Positions 10,970 to 21,250 of a DNA stretch of 64,000 bases are shown piece after piece; position 1 is the first letter of the stretch, and each line of letters starts with the position of its first letter. A program made the position numbers and the translations under genes. Origin of the DNA: Bemisia tabaci (lineage: Eukaryota; Arthropoda; Insecta; Hemiptera; Aleyrodidae); contig NC_092799.1 of assembly GCF_918797505.1 (NCBI RefSeq), positions 14,284,295 through 14,348,294 of the forward strand, in the 5' to 3' direction. The notes below the pieces were generated by a model. It saw only the letters and a program-made list of their open reading frames with translations, made no database searches and had not been told where the DNA came from.

Positions 10970-11222
10970 CTACCGTGCTGAGGAAAAACACCGTATGAAC
11001 ATTCGAGAGTTGCCGAATTTCTTTCGATAAAATGTTTATTTTTGAGGGAAGCTATGGATATTTCCCCTTGCAATTCTCAGGAACTTTAAAGGAAATTGCC
11101 AACAAAATTACCTGAAAAATTGGAAGGAAAATATTTACAAATTTTCCCGGAAATTTGTGATTTTCTAAAGGAAATTTGGCAACGCCTGGAGGCTTATACG
11201 GCGTTCTTTCCTACCACGGCAG
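10970..11222 (+). mobile_element. Family A MITE, copy 5
   Basis: Full-length, 253 bp, ends CTACCGTGCTGAGGAAAAAC and ttctttcctaccacggcag, with an exact 4-bp duplication AGTA (10966-10969, 11223-11226). Left inner block cattcgagagttgcc, right ggcaacgcctggaggc. Confidence 0.88.
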
Positions 11223-11359
11223 AGTAGGTGGATTTTATTCCCAACTGGCAACACGGCTGTACACCGGTCGGTCGCGGGAGTGACAAATGATGGGAGTCGT
11301 TGCGTCCGGCATGCTGAAAAGATGACGCTTTGTCGCGCTCTGTAAGCCATCCCCCGGCG

Positions 11360-11593
11360 CACAGTCAATCGAGTCGAAAGGAGAGGTCGGACAGAATTTG
11401 GAAACTTTAAACGCTTATAACTACGATCATACAAAACTTTTGAGGTTCAAAAAGTGGCTCCATTGATTTTCTCGTGAAATTTTCTGCCAGAGGCACTCCT
11501 TGAAATTTAAAATGTGACGGTATAAACATCAAGAATTGCTGTTTCGGTAAAAAATCTCATGTCCGACCTCTTTAATTGACTCGATCCACTGTG
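11360..11593. mobile_element. Family H Transib-like element, copy 1
   Basis: A 234-bp element with ends CACAGTCAATCGAG and, inverted, CTCGATCCACTGTG. The ~37-bp terminal repeats include ggagaggtcggaca. The flanking 5-bp duplication CGGCG (11355-11359, 11594-11598) is exact. CACAGTG-type ends with GC-rich 5-bp duplications are typical of the Transib superfamily. No coding capacity. Confidence 0.8.
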
Positions 11594-12031
11594 CGGCGGT
11601 CGGTCCCTCTGAAATAAGGGTTATTTCATGACCGGTTTTATTTTCCACTTTTCGGATGTCCTCCCCCGCTCACCAACGAGGGTTGCTTTGCGAGACCCCA
11701 GAGGTGGCGATTATGCTGTTCTGCATTGGTAAAAACGTTAGGCCATTCAAATGCTGCTAAAGTTCCCCCGATAGATTCTCTCTTATTTTGTTCGCGCATT
11801 TGTTTGTATTTTTTTTTTGGGGGGGGGGGAGGGGGGTAGAAAGTTTACAAATGACCCCCCCCCCCTTTGAGATGACAGAAACTTTCAAATAAATCGCAAA
11901 TAAAATTCTCAAAGAGGAAAAAATAAATATTCTTCAAGGAGAGGTGTCGAAAAGGGCTATATCTGGGCCGACCCTGTATTTCCTCAGCTCATCAATTGCT
12001 CTTTGAATCTCTACTCAACGCATACTGATTC
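11594..12031. other. Unannotated stretch with G-run/C-run pair
   Basis: Otherwise unrecognised. At 11819-11836 there are 11 G, an A and 6 G, and at 11855-11866 there are 12 C, so the two runs could pair as a hairpin with an 18-base loop. A second such pair lies at 54267-54301. Confidence 0.6.
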
Positions 12032-12171
12032 GGTCATTTCGGTCTCCATCCGGGTGTAATGCTGGCCTAAAAATAGGTCTGAGGGCCTAGTTTCAGCCTT
12101 CAAAACCATAAATCAGCCTTCAAACCCATGTTTAGGCCAGTATTCGACCAAAGTAGAGACCGGAAATGACC
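12032..12171. mobile_element. Small foldback element (140 bp)
   Basis: Terminal inverted repeats of ~38 bp: ggtcatttcggtctccat at the left, agagaccggaaatgacc at the right, both followed inward by a ctggcctaaa/tttaggccag block. The middle contains two copies of cagccttcaaa(a/c)cc. No relative elsewhere in the window; no clear target duplication. Confidence 0.65.
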
Positions 12172-12688
12172 ATGTCATGATACATTCCGTAGTAGCCGGC
12201 GCTTCGAGGAGGTTGAACCGCGAAACGGTCAGGGGGCGCAGCCCCTAGCATGGTAAAAAACTCTAATAATAACTACCATTCTCTCGCGTGTCGTCAATAC
12301 GAAAGGTACGTAAGTTCGACGTTACAAAAAGGATCTAAATAATAATGATCGAAACAACAAATGTGTAGTCGCATTTTTGAGGAGAGACATATTTTTAGTC
12401 ACACTTTTAGGCAAACCGGGGGGGGGGGGGGGGAGGGCGTAACTTGGGAATGAGGGTTTGACGTTGGTTTAAGAGAAACACAAATGGAGGGAAGAGGATA
12501 AAATATTGAAAAATAGTACCGCATGGTACAATCCCCGATAGTCTATAGGAATTCAGCGGGAAGCGACGGATAATAAAAACGCCTTCAATGAATGGAATAG
12601 GCAAGATGATCTCCCAGGAGTTCGAATAGTTGTATCACCCCCTACAGACATATCTTAACTTTTACATTATAAACTGTGTAGTTTTTTG
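12172..12688. other. Unannotated stretch with a 16-G run
   Basis: No repeat relatives found. A run of 16 G at 12418-12433 is followed by agggcg. Confidence 0.5.
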
Positions 12689-12935
12689 CTGCCGAACTGA
12701 GGTAAACCGCATGAACCTTCGAGTGTTGTCCGTCCTTTGATTAATTACGACGTAAAAGAAAAATGCAAAAATTTTAATTCAAATTTTCCAGAGAATTTTG
12801 TTCGCTATTCCATCTAAAATATCTGAGAATTTCAAGGAGAAATATCCGCGACTTTTTTCCAAAACACATTCTTTTATCAGGGGGACTTTGGCAGCATTCG
12901 AAAGTTTATACGGCGTTTTTTTCTTTCCCGTGACA
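12689..12935. mobile_element. Family A MITE, copy 6, diverged
   Basis: Recognisable by its left end CTGCCGAACTGAGGTAAACC, the inner pair gagtgttgtcc/ggcagcattcg, and the right end tacggcgttttt. The terminal bases are degraded (cccgtgaca) and there is no target duplication, so this is an old copy. Confidence 0.65.
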
Positions 12936-13293
12936 TTGTAAATCTACATAGTAGCCTTACCACAATGTTGTTCCTTGCTTGCACAAGTAAAGGAGAAGAG
13001 AACGTTGCAAAAACGGAGGACTGGAAGTTATGGAACAGGTAAACGGAAAGCAGTAAATTAAAATGCAACGTGACGGAAGGAGATAGAGATTTTAATGGGT
13101 TCAAAATTAACTCATTAGAAGTATCTTGTAGGAATGTCTGGGGAATTGTTTTTATGGCGAACAGGAAGAGAGGAAATATGAAAAGAACTTGAGCAGGGTT
13201 GCCATTCTGCTGATTTTCGGTTCCAGTACTTACGCATCACACATGCTCAGTTGAGAACTCTTCAAGCCCGAATGAATTGAAGTTCGTATTATA
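12936..13293. other. Unannotated stretch
   Basis: I see no family or exon in this 358-bp segment. Confidence 0.5.
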
Positions 13294-13491
13294 CACGGAA
13301 AAAACAACTTGGTGCTCAGCCCTGACTTTTTAGATCAAATGAAGCCAACTAATAATTATAGCAAAGGTGCTGAGACCTTCAGTCTGTGGGGCTGGACACT
13401 AAAGGTGTGGGGCTCATCACTACTGCCATATTAGCTGGCTCCATTTGATCGAAACAGTTAGGGCTCAGCACTAAGTTATTTTTTCCGCGTG
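13294..13491. mobile_element. CACGG-ended foldback MITE (family S)
   Basis: Starts CACGGAAAAAACAACTTGGT and ends with the inverse (acttatttttt-like block, then ccgcgtg). The arms share ggtgctcagccctgact/agttagggctcagcac and atcaaatg/catttgatc. The 2-bp flanks are TA and TG, so no exact duplication. No coding capacity. Confidence 0.7.
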
Positions 13492-14348
13492 TGCAATCTT
13501 AGAGATTAGGCAAATTGCCTTGACTGGATTTAATCCACTTTTGGGATCAAATTCTTGAATTGGACATATTTTTCAACCCAATGCACAAACCAAGTTGTTT
13601 TTCTGCTTTCCAAGAAGTTAAGGCGGTTGCTTTTTATAATTTCAAGTGCAAAAGTGGTTTTTCCAGGTTTCACCGAGACCGTTTTTCCTAATATAAACCC
13701 TTATTAATCAGTGCTGAGAAACACACATTAGAAATCAAAGAAAATAGTAGTAAAAAAGAAAGAAAAAAAAGAAAAAATTCTGGAACAAACAAGATAAGAC
13801 GATTGTGCAACACAGCTCCTCGACTGAGAATCAACGAAAATGTAAGCAAAACAAAACGAAACAAAACGAGACCACAGCACGCAGCGCTGCACGCACTGTT
13901 TTACCTTTAAATTCTTCTCTCCTTTTCTCTCTCGTGTAAATGATTAATCTCTGTTTTTTCAGCGCTTCGCGGCACCCCGATGGAAGTTTTTCTTTTTTCC
14001 ATTAGAGAAAGTAATCAATTCAGTTGATTAAAGAAAAATCATCTCGAGAAGCGTAACTTCAGATTTAACTGCGAATCATAAATAAAGATGAAACTGGGGA
14101 GAAAAACACCCGGAGAAATGCGAGGGAAATCCGCCAGAGGGCGCGTTGAGTGCTGGGAGTTAAGAGGAACACGAGGTTATGATGGAATCCATCCAGTTTT
14201 TCAGCACTGATGGAACTTAGTGTTATACCCTCAGCTCTCAAAAGAAATTGAATTTACAACACTGTTGCCGATTTTACCAAATAGATTACGAACCGATAAT
14301 CACAAGGATCATTGAGATAAAAAACTCTCGTAAAAGTATGGCATCATC
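13492..14348. other. Unannotated stretch with A-rich simple repeats
   Basis: No family recognised. Contains an A-rich segment (13738-13775) and a short (AAAACG)n-like simple repeat at 13846-13871. Confidence 0.5.
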
Positions 14349-14746
14349 CACTGGAAAAAAGTCGCTTGGATTCAGAGTCCAGACTCTTAAAAACATTGAC
14401 ACGAAAAAATACTCTTGATTCAATCGAACTTTTTGCTTGAATCAAAAGGACACGGAAAGAAACAACCATGGATGTTGATGTAACTATCGGGTTAGTCGTG
14501 ACCTCCACCGCGGTAGCTATCGTAACTACAGCACGGTAACTGGCGCATTTTTAACCAGCCGCTGGTTGTGTCGACTACCCTGTTTTTTCCGTGGAAATCC
14601 TTCTAAATCTTAAGCGCCTAAGGCTCGGCACTTCAGAGGCTCGGCACTTCAGTTCAAGGAAAAATCGGATTGAATCATGAGTATTTTTTCTTGTCAATGT
14701 TTTTAGGAGTCTGGACGCAAGATCCAAGCGATTTTTTTTTCCAGTG
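14349..14746. mobile_element. Family B foldback MITE, copy 2
   Basis: Ends CACTGGAAAAAAGTCGCTTG and, inverted, aagcgattttttttccagtg, flanked by an exact 2-bp duplication TC (14347-14348, 14747-14748). Interior blocks match 4711-4938. It is interrupted by another element at 14451-14593 and has an internal 16-bp tandem duplication (aggctcggcacttcag twice, 14621-14652). Confidence 0.82.
14451..14593. mobile_element. CACGG-ended MITE nested in family B
   Basis: A 143-bp insertion with ends CACGGAAAGAAACAACC and ccctgttttttccgtg, flanked by an exact 2-bp duplication GA (14449-14450, 14594-14595). The inner arms include catggatgttgatgtaac and a gtaactac/ggttagtc palindromic mix. It is younger than the B copy that contains it. 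Confidence 0.75.
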
Positions 14747-15136
14747 TCATCATGTTCAAGTGATCATGGTAGAAACTAAATGATCTTCAATGATGATTTT
14801 TACAATGTTACCGGATTGTGATGTGACACGTTCCGTATATTGCATCACAGTGCCTTTACTAAAGGTCAATGTAAGTACCATTTGTATCACTTTAATCCCT
14901 AAATGTGAAGAAAATCATTATGAAATCCATTTAATGGGAAATTTCTACCCGGTCGTAGATAAATGCGCAATGTCTATATCACATGGGCCAATAATCAAAG
15001 CAAAGGTATCTTCAAAGTTCTCAATCACAGGAAACAAATACTGACTTCCTGTACCTAAGTATGTGACAAAACAATTCTTATGACAGTTTTCCACGACTTC
15101 CAATACTTGAGCGGGACCTTACAGCAGTTTCTAAAC
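14747..15136. other. Unannotated stretch
   Basis: Contains an 84-codon plus-strand frame (14790-15044) with cysteines but no family I recognise. No repeat relatives in the window. Confidence 0.4.
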
Positions 15137-15357
15137 GGACGTATTTCTATCAAACAGAACTAAGCGCCATCGGGAGAGGAAGGGAGAGGGGGGCTTGGAT
15201 TGGCGGGTGTTGCGGAACGCGATGCTCGTTCCGTCCTATACTCGCAATGCTTTTCCACGGCGCTTAGTTCCGTTAGACAGAACGCGCTATCCGGGATTCT
15301 AAAATCCTCGAAAGGAACTCAATTTGGCGCTTAGTTCCGTTTAACAAAAATACGTCC
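15137..15357 (+). mobile_element. Family G element, copy 1
   Basis: A 221-bp foldback with ends ggacgtatttctatcaaac and tttaacaaaaatacgtcc, each joined to a gaactaagcgcc/ggcgcttagttc block. An internal extra copy of gcgcttagttccgttagaca sits at 15259-15280. It is the intact reference that, reverse-complemented, shows exactly where the 61-kb composite was interrupted. Target duplication not clear here. Confidence 0.8.
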
Positions 15358-15994
15358 GAATTTGGTGTCAAGACTAGATTTCAGAAATTATTCCGGTTGC
15401 GGCAATCTTCTTTAGAAAATGATATACTTATGCATTTGTGTTATTGCATTTGACCCGAAGGATTGGGTATACGGCTTATTATATAAACTGATGTAACCTG
15501 TCAGGGCAGTGCGCTCGGTATAGGTAATAGCGCACAGAGCCTGGCTTATTCGAGTTTCGACGGGGTGGGGATCCGGGACCCGACGTCTGAATTTGCTGAC
15601 GATCACCCGTAAGGAAACTCAATTAGGGAGTTACGCTTGCATAAGCGCTATCAAAAGTTCCGAGTTGTCTTCGTGACGCCAATTCTACTGGCGTTGTCAA
15701 ATTTACGTGCAAAAGCTCGATTACGTGGGCCCCTTGTGCCCACACCGAAAAAAAAATTCGAAAATCGAAATTAAAAGGCAGTATACTGAGTACACGCACT
15801 CAATGGTGTCAGGTATTTTTATGCTAAATTTAACACTAATTGTAACTGTCATTTTCAAAATCGTCCAACAATTCGGAAGAATATTGTCAATAATATTCAA
15901 ATTATTTTAAAGTTTGAAAGTAATTTGTTTAAATATTTGCTTAAATCCATATTCACGATATTATCAGAAAGATTATTGGATTACTAGCCGTTCT
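15358..15994. other. Unannotated AT-rich stretch
   Basis: No family assigned. CACCGAAAAAAAAATTCG at 15741-15760 resembles an S-type terminus but has no partner. Sequence becomes very AT-rich from 15810 up to the hairpin cluster. Confidence 0.45.
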
Positions 15995-16094
15995 GGGCGC
16001 GCTTCGCGCGCCCGTCACGCCTAGCCGGGGGCTACGCCCCCTGGACCCCCGGTCACTCGCTACGCGAGTGACATTCGGCTCGCTTCGCGAGCCG
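15995..16094 (+). repeat. Cluster of four GC-rich perfect hairpins
   Basis: Four consecutive perfect stems, each with a 3-base loop: gggcgcgc-TTC-gcgcgccc (15995-16013), gggggc-TAC-gccccc (16027-16041), gtcactcgc-TAC-gcgagtgac (16052-16072) and cggctcgc-TTC-gcgagccg (16076-16094). The loops read TTC, TAC, TAC, TTC. The block is sharply GC-rich in AT-rich surroundings. It could be a transposon or viral end, or a foreign structured element; I cannot assign it. Confidence 0.85.
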
Positions 16095-16359
16095 ATTTTG
16101 TAGTAGTTGCAAATTTTTATCACTATATTTTGAAGATTTCATAGAAAACATTATGAAATTCTCACTCCACAATTAACTTGTAGAATAATAATGGCAGGGC
16201 AAGAAATAGACTATATCTTAAAATGGACGGTTCCCACTTAGTAAAAACAGCCAACACCACGTGAAGGTGAGGAACCATCGTTAGCCACTTTTTTTTTTTT
16301 TTCTTTCTTTACTTTTCTGAAAAAAAAATTACTGAAATTTTAGTTGCGTCCCCTAAAAG
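16095..16359. other. Unannotated AT-rich stretch
   Basis: AT-rich sequence with T and A runs at 16289-16330; nothing recognised. Confidence 0.45.
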
Positions 16360-16560
16360 GAAACACGGAGAAAAAAAATTTGTGCATGGAACCCGAGGCT
16401 GAGATCATATGGATCTCTGAAGTTTTCGGATCACGCATCCGAAAAGTTAAGGTCCATCTGCCGAAGTTCGGGTCAGACAATTGAAGTAGTTCGGTATATA
16501 CCGAAGGTTTCAGGTCACACATCTGAAGTACTCGGTGCACACCGAAGTTCTTCAGATTTC
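16360..16560 (+). repeat. Degenerate hairpin repeat array
   Basis: Starts beside a CACGGAGAAAAAAAA terminus-like motif, then has a series of short palindromes in irregular tandem: gatcatatggatc, ttcggatcacgcatccgaa, ttcggtatataccgaa, ttcaggtcacacatctgaa and ctcggtgcacaccgaag. Each is linked by a gaagt/gtt spacer with a 20-40 bp step. The closing inverted terminus of the host element is not found. Confidence 0.6.
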
Positions 16561-17176
16561 TGACTCAGAAATTTAGGAAAAACACAGTAGAGAACCAAGG
16601 AAATCACAGTAGAACAGAGAAAAAAATACAGTCGAATAAATAAAGAAAACTATTATCGAAGAAATTCTAATTATTAGAAAGTAATTAGCTGGCGTAATCA
16701 ATGCGTAGCTGCATAGGAGCATGAGCGAGATTTATCATCAACTGACCGCTGGCCGCTAGGTACCTGGGTGGGCGAGCGACAATACGTAAGCGGTGGCATA
16801 TGGTTCGATTGACAGAGGAGTGGGGAACGGTCAGACGTAGGGGAAAGGTTCAGGCTGAACCGTTCAGCACAGCGCAGCGCAGCGTCAGTCACCGGGTGGG
16901 GAAGAGAGTCCGGGAGGGGACACTTCCCCTCGAGTGAAATAGAAAAAGGCAGAATCCTTCGAAGTTTATATTAATGATGATATTGAAAATAGTTTCGTGA
17001 TAAATCACCATGATATGTTAAAAAAAAAATAAAAAAAATTAAAAACGTTTTCAATGATATCGTGTTATTGAGCGCACCCTCAGCGTATTGCAAAAACATT
17101 GCTCGAACATTGCAAAAAACTCAAAAAGGAGTAAGTCGCATGGATTGCACGGACCCGCAAGGCTCTTCGAGGCGAT
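16561..17176. other. Unannotated stretch
   Basis: Includes a small gcagc-type simple repeat (16865-16883) and a pyrimidine/purine-rich patch. Nothing else is recognised. Confidence 0.45.
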
Positions 17177-17230
17177 ACAATATTTTAACTCTCCGGATGT
17201 GCGTGAAGTATCATTCCTATATGAAGGCAC
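17177..17230 (+). repeat. 54-bp core repeat, D3 type
   Basis: A 54-bp match to the shared core: acaatattttaactctccgg, then gtgaagtatca, ending gaaggcac. It is most like 23080-23134 and the minus-strand copy at 54073-54126. Flanks do not extend the match far. Confidence 0.6.
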
Positions 17231-18298
17231 TTTTTTGGACATCAATTCCAATAGCTCCTTCACTACAACTACATATATTGTAAGTTTTTCCCTCTTACAC
17301 GACAGTGGTATCTTAATGTAATTGTTAGCGCGGTATAGAATCACACAATTCTAAAGAGAATGGGATTTTTCCACCAAAACATAAGATACTAAGGCTTCAT
17401 AAAACTCGGTACTTCATAACATTCCTTAGTTATATACTTAGCCGGTCTTTATTGAGGAATCAAACTATGTAATTAGGCGTTTTTTGTTGATCCATTGAAA
17501 GAAGTAAATGTTGAGGTAAATCTAAGCCACGGACTTTAGTCGATGTGGAACCCGGTTAATATTTTAACAATTTCTTTTGATCCTCAGTAAGTGAGTCCAT
17601 ATTATCACCATCCCTCGAGGCTCATGAGTATTTTCACACGATATGTTCTTTCCCCGCCCCTTGAATAAATAATGACCCTTTTTTTCGAGAAAAGAAAGAG
17701 CCTGAAGAAAACCCCCCTCTTATTCTCATGAAATTGACGGGCTCTCAAGAAAAAGTAGGGGGAAGGGGGAGGGGAGTGGACCAGACGCTTGTCTCGGGTG
17801 AAACGAGGTCAGGAAGTATAATGGCTCAACGAGGAAATGGGCATCTGGATTGAGAGGACGTGCTACGCATTCTTGCGTTATTCTCCGCGAGACCATGGCA
17901 TTGTTGCCCTGGCTAAAATAAACTCAACAAAAATGTGAGACATCCTTTATTCGGGCTCAATTTTTAGCTGGATCTATATCAGTAAACTTGCCTCATTTTT
18001 TTTTGGAGATTTTTGAATATTAGTAACAATTTCGGGAGTGTTACGTAGAAAAGGAAGGTTGGTTCGAATCTAGCTTCTACGGGTTAATAGTTGAATCGTT
18101 CATCAATCGTTCTGATCGATACATTCATATCGACGAAGTGACTGTGTGAGTGTGGATAACGATTTCTGTTTTTAAAAATTTCCGATTTCCCTTTATTTTA
18201 TTTATTTATTTTTAAAAAAGCAAATGTTATTGGACTTTTTATACGAAATTTTCAGAGAAAATTCCTCGCAGAGCAAAGAATAATCACATAATATTCAA
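17231..18298. other. Unannotated stretch
   Basis: No family or exon recognised. At 18045-18081 a short tRNA T-arm-like motif (ggttcgaatctagc) is bounded by cgtagaa/ttctacg; see findings. Confidence 0.45.
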
Positions 18299-18444
18299 AA
18301 ATTCTTTGAAAATATTACCTTTCCTGTTTCTTGATCTCCTGGTTTCCTGGTTTCTTTAAAAAATTCTTTTTTTCTATATTTCCTTAAAGAAAAATATAAA
18401 AACCTGGAGATCAGGTTACGGAAAAGGTAACGTTTTCAAAGAAT
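18299..18444. repeat. Inverted repeat, 46-bp arms
   Basis: Arms at 18299-18345 (aattctttgaaaatattacc then tttcctg and gatctcctggttt) and 18399-18444 (aaacctggagatcagg, then ggaaaaggtaacgttttcaa, agaatt) pair with few mismatches around an A/T-rich loop. Probably a short foldback element; no family relatives seen. Confidence 0.6.
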
Positions 18445-19765
18445 TATTAAATATGAGTCCTGATAGAAATGAAGAAGCTAACAAAATAACGTAAAATTGA
18501 GTTTGATAACGATGGCACAGGATTCTTCAAAAAGTAAAATGTGGAAGGGAACATGTGGTTATCCGAAGCAAGGTGTGTGATTTTGGTAGTTTTACTGTCA
18601 ATGTGCTAATAATGACACTTGAAGTCAATTTATGACGATTTAAAAATCGACTGGCCTGGATGAAATGAGGAAAGACGACAGTGATGCGAATCTCACAAGT
18701 TGGCACCACTGTTTCTTCTTCCATTATTAAAAATTTGGATTTTAGATGAGTTCAATTTTGCACGTGGACGCTTATGCTGAAGTTTCAATGGGTCAAAGGC
18801 TCGGAGACTTTTTCTTGACGGCAATTAATTACAAAATCTTGATTTTTTGTGAGGAGCCAAACCATCACCTGTCCGGGGCATGTTTAAGGTAAAGTGACTG
18901 TTAAAAATTACGGACGCTTTTAAAATAATAAACTTTTTATGTATAGGATGATTTTTTTTTTTAGAAAAAGAATGCCTTATTTTTTCATTTATATCATTAT
19001 CAATATCACTAAAACAACACTTTTTGTTCTTAGATATACAAGCAATCATAGAGGCATGGGTAGGAAAATAAATTGAAACAACCAGGCGAAGTTAAACATG
19101 ATCCACCACGAGAACAAATTTTCAAGCAACACGACGCATTGCGCTATCGCTGCAGGGTGGATGCTCTCTTGCCTACCTCGAAAATTGAAGGAGAGATTGC
19201 ATTGTGAACGAAATCCGCACCTCTTTCATGTAAAAGCCACTTTTATTAACCTTAGACACAAAAAATTGCCACTGGTTAACCCCAAATTCAATAGAAAAGC
19301 CCTCGGCCAACCAGCGAAGGCGAATGAACTTTTACCAAATGGTCACCATCGACTTGCTTTCAAATCTGTTGCCTCTGTATCAGCGCTGGGCCGGTTCACA
19401 ACTGTTGCCAAATAGTCTAAAAGGAGCCATTTCTAATCTGTCTTTCTGCCCTATAAGACAAGGTAGAGATCGCGGCCGAAGTCGGGCAACATTCAGCGAT
19501 TGCGGGGAGTGTCTAACCACAATAGACACAGTTACACGATAGTTCCATCTGGGACTGACAAAATGAACGTAAATCCGCGGTTTTTTCGCCGAGTTCACAG
19601 GCGGATAATTCGAATTTGGCGGGCGCACTCGGCAAATCCGCTTTGCATCCGGCGTTATGAGCTCGTCTCGGCTAATTGTTTTTCTCGCTGATAAGCTCGG
19701 CGCAAGCTACTCGCTCAGTGTTGCCACCCTTAGTAGCGAATTCACTAATTTTATTCAGTCCTGCG
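18445..19765. other. Unannotated stretch
   Basis: The 105-codon frame at 19098-19415 and overlapping frames on both strands are unrecognised. Sequence at 19420-19660 is more GC-rich and CpG-containing. No repeat relatives found. Confidence 0.45.
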
Positions 19766-20035
19766 GGCTGATAATTGAAAGTGATAGACAAAGTAATAGA
19801 CAAAGAAGACATAAAGAATACGGAGGAGTCCCATTGGTGGAAGCGGGAGATTGCGATGGACAAAGGACGCAGGTAATAGACTAACTAACGGCAACCTACG
19901 AGAGACCCGACAGTTAGTCCATCATTTTCCCCCTTAGTCTATAAGAACCACCCATCTCAACCAATAGGATCGCTCTACACTCCTTATGTCTTCTTTGTCT
20001 ATAGCCTATTGTCTATGAATTTTCAATAATCGGCC
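19766..20035. mobile_element. Family E foldback element, copy 1
   Basis: Inverted ends ggctgataattgaaagtgat and, at the right, tttcaataatcggcc. Both are followed inward by tagacaaag/ctttgtcta and by a ccaatagg/ccattgg block. Shares its interior (tagacaaag, tagactaa) with the tandem copies at 55495-56117, and its outer end with the palindrome at 29423. No target duplication seen. Confidence 0.65.
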
Positions 20036-20095
20036 ATCAGGTAGACTGATATAGTGACTACGTCTTTTGATTGATGGATATATTCGCTGGTTCAA

Positions 20096-20342
20096 TTGGA
20101 CCGCGTTCGACAGAAGAGAACCAAGCCACATCAGTTATTGCCGAATTTAACCGGAGAATTAAATATTTTGTAAAAGAACATTTGTTCGGACTTCTTTGAC
20201 TTTTTTTTATGAAATTCTTTCGTACTGTGCAAAAAATTCACTAAAATTTGCACAGGAATCAGCACGAACTATTTCATGTAAAAAATTAAATTTCGCAATA
20301 GCTGATTTAATGTGGGTTTCTTTCTGTTTAACGCGGTCGAAT
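20096..20342. mobile_element. Family F MITE, copy 3
   Basis: Left end ttggaccgcgttcgacagaa, right end tttctgtttaacgcggtcga. The interior has aaattcactaaaatttgcac as in copies 1 and 2. Length ~247 bp; no coding capacity. Confidence 0.7.
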
Positions 20343-21119
20343 TGTAAACAAAAACATTGCCTCAATCTAAACAAATTCAACCCCCCGATTGGCTACTTTT
20401 ATTTCGCCACGCTTAAATTAACCGAAATTCAAGAGGGCCAATTAGATTTCGATTGTTTTATCGCAATGTATCGAATGATGTAGTCTCTATATCAGTCCAT
20501 TGGTTAATAGATTTCAATACATTAGCTTCGCCCGGTTTAATTTCAGGGTTGGTTCTACCGATTGAAAATAATCATGTTCGCATAAAAAATGAAGATGAAA
20601 AAAACGACTGAAACCCAACTCCGGTTCAAACCGTTCTTTGTAACGCATAATTGAAGCGAGTAAAATGATAACACTTTTACAAGAAATAAGCCCGAAAACC
20701 ATATTTCGAGATAATAACTCATTTTATTTCATAGCTCCCTCAATTTTTTTTAACAATAAAACCGGGAGGTCGTCAGCTACATGGCATACACGGCTGTGAC
20801 AAAATCCTTTGAGAAGCGTGAAAAACAATGCTGGGTCTACGATCTACGTAAAAACGAATTAAAACACGTGACCAAAAAGGAAAAATTTGAGTATACTACA
20901 CTAATGATTGTAGGAAACGCTAAAAGATCTGCTAGTCCAACGCTGAATCATTTATTTTCACCGTTAATTCACACCTAGATATAGCATTTTAAAAACATGA
21001 TGGACGATGACATATTCCGCAATCATTTTTATCACGTGTTCCTTTTTTTACCTCCTTGGTCTTTATGTGCAAACCTGATTACCAAAGAATGTATTGAGAA
21101 AATTTGCAACTGCGCACGC
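20343..21119. other. Unannotated stretch
   Basis: Frames at 20781-20978 and 20997-21242 are not recognised; the second runs into a D1 repeat. No other element found. Confidence 0.45.
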
Positions 21120-21250
21120 ATTAGAGTGTATGATTTCAGCAGTATTCGTGATCTTCTGCCATCAAGCGCAGGCGATATTTTCAAAGGCGCTCTGAGCAAC
21201 TATTCCGCCTCGGAAGTATTGCACAGTATCATACGGAATTGAAGGCGCTT
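21120..21250 (+). repeat. D1 repeat, copy 2 (partial)
   Basis: Plus-strand partial copy of the repeat at 3225 and 25313: gatcttctgccatcaagcg, aggcgctctgagcaactatt, ending with the shared core at 21196-21249 (gcaactattccgcctcgg to gaaggcgct). The distal part seen in the other two copies is not evident. Confidence 0.65.

Noticed and set aside
16865..16883. Possible microsatellite gene feature (gcagc)n
   Set aside because: Under five units; too short to be informative.
17088..17321. Frame with the peptide FNSPDVREVSFLYEG resembling frames at 23080 and 54073
   Set aside because: The similarity is at the DNA level over the 54-bp core and continues in different frames in other copies, with stops, so it is a repeat, not a protein domain.
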